Assembly (NCBI GenBank): GCA_900555745.1
Contig: USMH01000083.1
Location: forward strand, 1 to 5,405
Source of the DNA: an uncultured Collinsella sp.
GTDB taxonomy: Bacteria; Actinomycetota; Coriobacteriia; Coriobacteriales; Coriobacteriaceae
Reading direction: 5' to 3'
DNA length: 5,405 bases
The position numbers were made by a program, and so were the translations under genes. Below, one piece after another: positions 1 to 4,243 of the stretch. The notes beneath the pieces were generated by a model, which did not search any database, had not been told where the DNA came from, and was given only the letters and a program-made list of their open reading frames with translations. Positions within the stretch are counted from its first letter, which is position 1, and each line of letters begins with the position of its first letter.

Positions 1-243
1 AAGTCGATGACCGGCCACATGATCGGTGCCACGGGCGCCATCGAGGTCATGGCCTGCGCCATGGCGCTCGAGCAGGGCGTGGTGCCGCCGACCATTAACT
101 ACCACACGCCCGATCCCGCCTGCGATCTTGACTACACGCCCAATCGCGCGGTTCGCGCCGACCTTACCTGGGCGCTTTCGACCAACCTAGGCTTTGGCGG
201 ACACAACGCCGCCATCGCCCTGCGTAGATATACGAGGAGCTAG
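1..243 (+). CDS. fabF: Beta-ketoacyl-ACP synthase II, C-terminal fragment (5' end outside window)
   Basis: Cytoplasmic condensing enzyme that elongates acyl-ACP with malonyl-ACP, releasing CO2. The reading frame is open from base 1 and ends at TAG 241-243, leaving 80 residues of a protein usually about 410 long. The fragment begins with KSMTGHMIGATGA, the conserved stretch holding the active-site Lys (visible residue 1) and the second catalytic His (visible residue 6). It continues with VVPPTINYHTPDP and CDLDYTPN, both typical of FabF, and ends with the GFGGHN gate-loop motif that carries the gating Phe. The catalytic Cys and first His would lie upstream of the window. FabF and FabB share parts of this end, but the PPTIN..PD..CDLDY pattern and the position directly before accB favour FabF. 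The stop is only 3 nt before the accB start, and the accB ribosome binding site lies inside the last fabF codons, so the two are very likely cotranscribed and translationally coupled. Confidence 0.95.
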   Translation, partial: KSMTGHMIGATGAIEVMACAMALEQGVVPPTINYHTPDPACDLDYTPNRAVRADLTWALSTNLGFGGHNAAIALRRYTRS

Positions 244-246
244 AGC

Positions 247-720
247 ATGGATTCCAAAAGACTTGCCGAGATAGCCGATGTTATGGAGGACCGCGGCCTC
301 ACGCGCGTACGCGTTGAGGAGCCCGATGGCACCGCGGTCGAACTCGAGCGCGCGAGCGCCGCACAGCCGGTTGCCGTGCCCATGCCCATGCCGAGCGCTA
401 TGGCCGCTCCAGTTGCAGCTCCCACAGTCGCGCCTGCCGCACCGGAGCCCGCCGCGCAGGCGCCTGCCGCCGCACCGGAGCCCAAGGGCACCGAGGTGAC
501 CGCTCCCATGGTCGGCGTTTTCTATGCCGCCCCGGCGCCGGGCGACGAGCCGTTTGTGCACGTGGGTTCCATGGTCAAGGCCGGCGAGACCCTCTGCATC
601 ATCGAGGCCATGAAGGTTCTCAACGAGGTGACGGCAGAGGCAGATGGCGAGGTGCTCGAGATCTGCGTGGCCGACGGCGACCTCGTGGAGTTTGGCAGCT
701 GCCTCATGAGGATCGGATAG
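247..720 (+). CDS. accB: Biotin carboxyl carrier protein of acetyl-CoA carboxylase (BCCP)
   Basis: Carries the biotin that AccC carboxylates and the AccDA carboxyltransferase discharges onto acetyl-CoA; cytoplasmic. The protein has 157 residues, normal for the family. Residues 1-36 form the conserved N-terminal region (MDSKRLAEIADVMEDRG...), the part that in E. coli associates with biotin carboxylase. Residues about 37-80 are a flexible Pro/Ala/Met-rich linker containing a short duplicated block. Residues about 83-157 are the biotinyl domain. Biotin attachment is at Lys123 in EAMKVLNEV (AAG 613-615). The segment YAAPAPGDEPFVHVG (93-107) keeps the 'thumb' insertion typical of AccB and usually missing from other biotinyl or lipoyl domains, so this is a true acetyl-CoA carboxylase BCCP and not a decarboxylase subunit. 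The ATG start is well supported by GAGGAG at 234-239, 7 nt upstream. The biotin ligase needed to modify it is not in the window. Confidence 0.97.
   Translation: MDSKRLAEIADVMEDRGLTRVRVEEPDGTAVELERASAAQPVAVPMPMPSAMAAPVAAPTVAPAAPEPAAQAPAAAPEPKGTEVTAPMVGVFYAAPAPGDEPFVHVGSMVKAGETLCIIEAMKVLNEVTAEADGEVLEICVADGDLVEFGSCLMRIG
430..483 (+). repeat. Imperfect direct repeat in the accB linker
   Basis: Two copies of one block lie in the accB linker. Copy 1 is 430-450 (21 nt, encoding APAAPEP) and copy 2 is 460-483 (24 nt, encoding APAAAPEP). Apart from one extra in-frame alanine codon in copy 2, the nucleotide sequences are identical. A 9-nt spacer encoding AAQ separates them. Identity at synonymous sites suggests a recent slippage or duplication event, not only amino-acid bias. 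Copy number is likely to vary between strains without harming function, because this is the flexible tether of the biotinyl domain. Confidence 0.8.
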
Positions 721-725
721 GTGAT
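719..725 (+). promoter_or_regulatory. Ribosome binding site favouring the fabZ ATG at 730
   Basis: AGGTGAT is a perfect 7-nt complement to the AUCACCU segment at the 3' end of bacterial 16S rRNA, and lies 4 nt before ATG 730. It overlaps the accB stop codon (718-720). A competing site, GAGGAT at 708-713, lies 7 nt before an in-frame GTG at 721. The ATG is preferred because the protein then begins MNKEELKKLLPHREP, as FabZ proteins normally do. Confidence 0.6.
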
Positions 726-729
726 ATCC

Positions 730-1152
730 ATGAACAAAGAAGAGCTCAAGAAGCTGTTACCGCATCGCGAGCCGATGCTTTTGCTCGACGAAGCCGAGCT
801 GGTGGGCGACGAGGCCCACGGCAAGATCACGATTACGGGCGACGAATACTTTTTGCAGGGGCATTTTCCGGGAAACCCGGTGGTCCCCGGCGTGATCCAG
901 TGCGAGATGCTCGCCCAAAACTGCTGCGTGCTGCTGATGGGCGATGAGGAGGCGCGCGGCGCGACGCCGTTCTACACGAGTCTGGACAAGGTGCGCTTTA
1001 AGCGTCCGGTACGCCCGGGCGACACGGTGGATCTGGTGTGCACCATCACGCGTGCGCGCGGGCCGTTCCGCTTTGCGACGGGTACTGCGAGCGTCAACGG
1101 TGAGGTTTGCTGCCGCGCCGATATGTCTTTTGCACTCATGCACGAAAGTTAA
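730..1152 (+). CDS. fabZ: 3-hydroxyacyl-ACP dehydratase FabZ
   Basis: Dehydrates (3R)-3-hydroxyacyl-ACP to trans-2-enoyl-ACP in the cytoplasmic elongation cycle. From ATG 730 the protein has 140 residues, the usual size of this single hot-dog-fold enzyme. It opens with LLPHREPMLLLDE (9-21), the family signature. The catalytic histidine is His45 in QGHFPGNPVVPGV and the catalytic acid is Glu59 in QCEMLAQ. They are 14 residues apart, the same spacing as His54 and Glu68 of E. coli FabZ. FKRPVRPGD (90-98) is the conserved later motif. The HFPG..PG arrangement and the Glu acid separate it from the related isomerase-dehydratase FabA, which has Asp there, although some FabZ-like proteins (FabN) also isomerise and cannot be excluded by motif alone. 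An alternative GTG start at 721 would add only Met-Ile-Ser. The gene lies 9 nt after accB, and its stop overlaps the accC ribosome binding site. Confidence 0.95.
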   Translation: MNKEELKKLLPHREPMLLLDEAELVGDEAHGKITITGDEYFLQGHFPGNPVVPGVIQCEMLAQNCCVLLMGDEEARGATPFYTSLDKVRFKRPVRPGDTVDLVCTITRARGPFRFATGTASVNGEVCCRADMSFALMHES

Positions 1153-1162
1153 GGAAGGCTTC

Positions 1163-2506
1163 ATGTTCGACAAAGTGCTCATCGCCAACCGCGGCGAGGT
1201 CGCGGTCCGTGTTATTCGCGCGTGCCGCGATATGGGCATCAAAACCGTCGCCGTCTATTCCACGGCCGATGCGGACGCGCTGCACGTGCAACTTGCCGAC
1301 GAGGCGTATTGCATCGGCGGCCCGCGTCTTGCCGAGAGCTACCTCAACGACGATGCCGTGCTCACCTGTGCCGTAAAGTCGGGCGCAAAGGCGATCCATC
1401 CTGGGTACGGCTTCTTTTCCGAGAAGGCGAGCTTTGTACGCGACTGCGACAAGTATGGCCTGGCTTTTGTCGGTCCTTCGGCCGAGGTGATCGACAGCAT
1501 GGGCGACAAGGACGCCGCACGCCGAACGGCTGCCGCGGCGGGCGTGCCCATCGTGCCGGGCTGCGATTTGCTCAAAAGTCCCGAGGAGGCGACGGCCGAG
1601 GCCGAGCGCATTGGCTGTCCCGTGCTCATTAAGGCGCGCGCGGGCGGTGGCGGTCGCGGCATTCGCAAGGTCGAGCGCGTGGAAGATGCGGCAAAGGCGT
1701 TCATCGAGGCGCGTGCCGAGGGCGAGGCCGTTTTTGGCGACGGCGAGTGCTACATGGAGAAGTTCGTCGCGCCGGCGCACCACGTTGAGGTGCAGATTAT
1801 GGCCGATAAGCAGGGCCATGTATTTTCGCTCGGCGAGCGCGAGTGCTCGGTGCAGCGTCGCAACCAAAAGCTGATCGAAGAGAGTCCCGCGCCGTGCCTC
1901 GACGGACACAACGACATTCGTGCTCGCATGCACAAGGCGGCGCGTGACCTGGCTCGTGCCGTCGGCTACGAAGGAGCCGGTACCATCGAGTTTCTGTATT
2001 CGGACGACGGCAATTTCTACTTTATGGAAATGAACACGCGCTTGCAGGTGGAGCATCCGGTTACGGAGTTTGTGACCGATACCGACTTGGTCAAGTGGCA
2101 GCTGCGCGTGGCAGCCGGCCAGCCTCTGCCCTTTGAGCAAGAGGACATGCCGGTTCACAACCACGCCATGGAGTGCCGCATCAATGCCGAAACGCCAGAC
2201 TTTCTGCCGTCATGCGGAACGGTCACCGCGTTGCGTGTGCCGGGTGGTCCGCGCGTGCGCTGGGATTCTGCCATGTTTACCGGTGCGAACGTTCCGCCGT
2301 ACTACGACTCCATGCTCGGCAAGCTCATCGTGTGTGCGCCCACGCGTGACGGCGCTATTCGTAAGATGCGCTCGGCTTTGGGCGAGCTCGTGATTGAGGG
2401 CGTGAGCGAAAACAGCGAGCTTCAGCTCGACGTGCTGGCAAACGACGAGTTCTTGTCGGGCATGTATCACACCGATCTGATGGGGCATCTCTATGCTGAT
2501 GAATAG
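1163..2506 (+). CDS. accC: Biotin carboxylase subunit of acetyl-CoA carboxylase
   Basis: ATP-grasp enzyme that carboxylates the biotin on AccB with bicarbonate and ATP. The length is 447 residues, standard for AccC. ATG 1163 is chosen because the protein then starts MFDKVLIANRGEVAVRVIRA, the canonical N-terminus, with AGGAAGG at 1152-1158 just upstream; the frame stays open further upstream, but only as a shadow of fabZ. By alignment from memory to E. coli AccC, visible key residues are Lys116 (GDK), Lys157 before the glycine loop AGGGGRG (160-166), His207 (HHVEVQ), Glu276 (GTIEFL), and Glu289, Asn291, Arg293 and Glu297 in MEMNTRLQVEHP. Arg339 in MECRINAE is the catalytic Arg338 equivalent. 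Two positions differ from E. coli: SGGGGG reads RAGGGG after Lys157, and the His of QRRHQK is Asn234. There is no carboxyltransferase or biotinyl domain fused to it, so it is a stand-alone subunit. Its last 14 nt overlap the accDA start. Confidence 0.97.
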   Translation: MFDKVLIANRGEVAVRVIRACRDMGIKTVAVYSTADADALHVQLADEAYCIGGPRLAESYLNDDAVLTCAVKSGAKAIHPGYGFFSEKASFVRDCDKYGLAFVGPSAEVIDSMGDKDAARRTAAAAGVPIVPGCDLLKSPEEATAEAERIGCPVLIKARAGGGGRGIRKVERVEDAAKAFIEARAEGEAVFGDGECYMEKFVAPAHHVEVQIMADKQGHVFSLGERECSVQRRNQKLIEESPAPCLDGHNDIRARMHKAARDLARAVGYEGAGTIEFLYSDDGNFYFMEMNTRLQVEHPVTEFVTDTDLVKWQLRVAAGQPLPFEQEDMPVHNHAMECRINAETPDFLPSCGTVTALRVPGGPRVRWDSAMFTGANVPPYYDSMLGKLIVCAPTRDGAIRKMRSALGELVIEGVSENSELQLDVLANDEFLSGMYHTDLMGHLYADE

Positions 2507-4217
2507 AAAAGCGAAGACGGTCAATGTCCTTGAGGGGCCGATAACCGAGTCGTGCGCCGAGTTTCCCGCGCGTCACGTGTTTATCAAGTGCCCGGAGTGC
2601 CGCCGCGTGATCGATGAGGCGCGCCTGCACGACAACCTCGAGGTCTGCCCTCGTTGTGGCAAACACTTTCGCGTGAGCGGGCGCGACCGCATGCACATGA
2701 CGATTGACGAGGGCACGTTTGAGGAATGGGATGCCAGTCTGGCGCCGGAGGACTTCCTTTCGTTTCCCGGCTATGCCGACAAGCTCAAGAGCGTGAGCGA
2801 ACGTTCGGGCGAGCGCGATGCCGTTGTGTGCGGCAAGGGCAAAATCTGCGGTTGCGATACGGCGCTCTTCTTTATGGACGCCAACTTTATGATGGGCTCG
2901 ATGGGTTCCGTGGTGGGCGAGAAGATCTGCCGCACATTTGAGCGTGCGACCGAGCTGGGACTGCCGGTCGTTGGCTTTACCGTATCGGGTGGCGCCCGCA
3001 TGCAGGAGGGCGTGACCTCGCTCATGCAGATGGCCAAGATTTCTGCGGCGGTTAGGCGCCATAGCGAGGCGGGCGGCCTGTATATCACGGTGCTCACTGA
3101 CCCCACGACCGGAGGCGTAACCGCGAGCTTTGCCATGGAGGGCGATATTATCCTGGCCGAGCCCGATGCCCTGACGGCATTTGCCGGCCCGCGCGTGATC
3201 GAGCAGAACATGCACAAGCGCCTGCCCAAGGGATTCCAGCGCTCCGAGTTTTTGCTGGAGCACGGCTTTTGCGATGCCGTTGTTCCGCGTGGCGAGATTG
3301 CGCTCACGGTAGGCGAGCTGCTGGCGCTGCACGAAGGGCACGCGCCCGGCCTGGGGGCACCGCATGAGATCGTGCATACGGGTCGCCGTGGCAAAAAGCT
3401 GGGACACTTGTTCAAGCGCTCGGCCGCACCAAAAACCGCGCTCGAGATTGTCAAGCAGACCCGCTCGGCAGATCGCGCCACGGCAGGCGAGATGATCTCG
3501 CTGGGCCTGGATGGATTTGTGGAGCTGCACGGCGACCGCTACTTTGGCGACGACGCTGCTGTGGTGGCTGGCATTGGCTGGAAAGACGGACGCCCCGTAA
3601 CGGTCATCGCCATCGAGCGCGGCACCACGACCAAAGAGCGCATGCGTCGCAACTTTGGTATGGCACATCCCGAGGGCTACCGCAAAGCGCGTCGCCTGAT
3701 GCGCCAGGCCGAAAAGTTTGGTCGACCGGTTCTGTGCCTGGTCGATACTTCGGGCGCGTTTTGCGGCATCGGTGCCGAGGAACGCGGCCAGGGTGAGGCG
3801 ATTGCCCAGAACCTCATGGAGATGAGCGGCCTTAAGACGCCGATTGTCTCGGTGGTGACAGGCGAGGGCGGCTCTGGTGGCGCGCTGGCGCTGTCCGTGG
3901 CCGACCGCATCCTGATGCTCTCGAGCTCGGCCTATTCGGTCGTGAGCCCCGAGGCCTGTGCGTCGATCCTGTGGAAGGATACCGAGTGCGCGAATGAGGC
4001 CGCCGAGGCGCTTAAGCTCACGGCCCCCGATCTGCTGGCGCTCGGCATCATTGACGGCATTGTTGACGATAAGGGCCTGTCGCATGAGGAGATCGCCGGT
4101 GCCGTCATGTCCTCGGCATTTGATGCCTTCGATGCGCTTGGGCAGCTCGACGACGCGACCCTCACAAACCTCCGCTACGAAAAGTACCGCGCAATCGGTC
4201 AGTACCGCACGATGTGA
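2493..4217 (+). CDS. accDA: Acetyl-CoA carboxylase carboxyltransferase, fused beta (AccD) and alpha (AccA) subunits
   Basis: Transfers the carboxyl group from carboxybiotin-AccB to acetyl-CoA, making malonyl-CoA. One uninterrupted 574-residue frame contains both subunits that are separate in E. coli. The AccD half (about 1-275) has the zinc ribbon Cys33/Cys36/Cys52/Cys55 (CPEC, CPRC; same 15-residue spacing as E. coli), SGGARMQEG (165-173), DPTTGGVTASFA (203-214), GPRVIEQ and FQRSEFLLEHG. A linker of about 35 residues rich in Gly, His and basic residues follows (about 277-312). The AccA half (about 313-574) has ELHGDRYFGDD (344-354), RRNFGMAHPEGYRKA (385-399), GAEERGQGEAIAQN (427-440), GEGGSGGAL (457-465) and SPEACASILWK (485-495). 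It lacks most of the N-terminal helical segment of E. coli AccA, resembling short Gram-positive AccA proteins. Start: ATG 2493, with weak GATGGGG at 2479-2485; an in-frame ATG at 2499 is possible. Overlap with accC implies translational coupling. Confidence 0.95.
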   Translation: MLMNRKAKTVNVLEGPITESCAEFPARHVFIKCPECRRVIDEARLHDNLEVCPRCGKHFRVSGRDRMHMTIDEGTFEEWDASLAPEDFLSFPGYADKLKSVSERSGERDAVVCGKGKICGCDTALFFMDANFMMGSMGSVVGEKICRTFERATELGLPVVGFTVSGGARMQEGVTSLMQMAKISAAVRRHSEAGGLYITVLTDPTTGGVTASFAMEGDIILAEPDALTAFAGPRVIEQNMHKRLPKGFQRSEFLLEHGFCDAVVPRGEIALTVGELLALHEGHAPGLGAPHEIVHTGRRGKKLGHLFKRSAAPKTALEIVKQTRSADRATAGEMISLGLDGFVELHGDRYFGDDAAVVAGIGWKDGRPVTVIAIERGTTTKERMRRNFGMAHPEGYRKARRLMRQAEKFGRPVLCLVDTSGAFCGIGAEERGQGEAIAQNLMEMSGLKTPIVSVVTGEGGSGGALALSVADRILMLSSSAYSVVSPEACASILWKDTECANEAAEALKLTAPDLLALGIIDGIVDDKGLSHEEIAGAVMSSAFDAFDALGQLDDATLTNLRYEKYRAIGQYRTM

Positions 4218-4241
4218 CAAAGGGACAGCCCGCATGTCATA
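4213..4241 (+). repeat. Imperfect hairpin spanning the accDA stop and the EIIC start; REP-like
   Basis: The arms 4213-4219 (TGTGACA) and 4235-4241 (TGTCATA) pair over 7 positions with one G-U. Inside, GGG 4222-4224 pairs with CCC 4229-4231 around an ACAG loop. The internal loop is AA on one side and GCA on the other. The element covers the accDA stop (4215-4217), a ribosome-binding-like AAAGGGA (4219-4225) and the first candidate EIIC ATG (4234). It is not followed by a T-run, so it is a poor intrinsic terminator. The core TGACAAAGGGACAG resembles, from memory, palindromic intergenic repeats in gut actinobacteria and clostridia that are linked to Y1 transposases; that link is not shown here. 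Confidence 0.45.
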
Positions 4242-4243
4242 TT
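4214..4243 (+). promoter_or_regulatory. Weak candidate promoter ahead of the EIIC gene
   Basis: GTGACA at 4214-4219 matches the -35 consensus TTGACA at five of six positions. CATATT at 4238-4243 matches the -10 consensus TATAAT at four of six, with an 18-nt spacer. Transcription would begin near 4250, leaving only the ATG at 4258 as a usable start. The -35 overlaps the accDA stop codon. The match is weak and chance is a real possibility. Confidence 0.2.

Noticed and set aside
868..880. Perfect CCGGG-AAA-CCCGG inverted repeat inside fabZ
   Set aside because: It falls on codons for the conserved catalytic HFPGNP motif, so coding constraint explains it. There is no T-run to make a terminator.
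944..1162. A 73-residue N-terminal extension of accC
   Set aside because: The extension is arginine-rich out-of-frame fabZ sequence. The canonical AccC N-terminus and a good ribosome binding site start at 1163.
1136..2164. A 342-codon open frame on the minus strand opposite accC
   Set aside because: The same antisense effect; no motif is recognisable and the + strand product is clearly AccC.
1..4217. A previously undescribed system within the fab-acc genes
   Set aside because: All five genes have intact family motifs and a well-known gene order. I see no extra gene, repeat array, RNA gene or mobile element hidden among them.
4213..4241. The hairpin after accDA as an intrinsic terminator
   Set aside because: The stem is interrupted and the following bases (TTGGGAAAGG) contain no U-tract.
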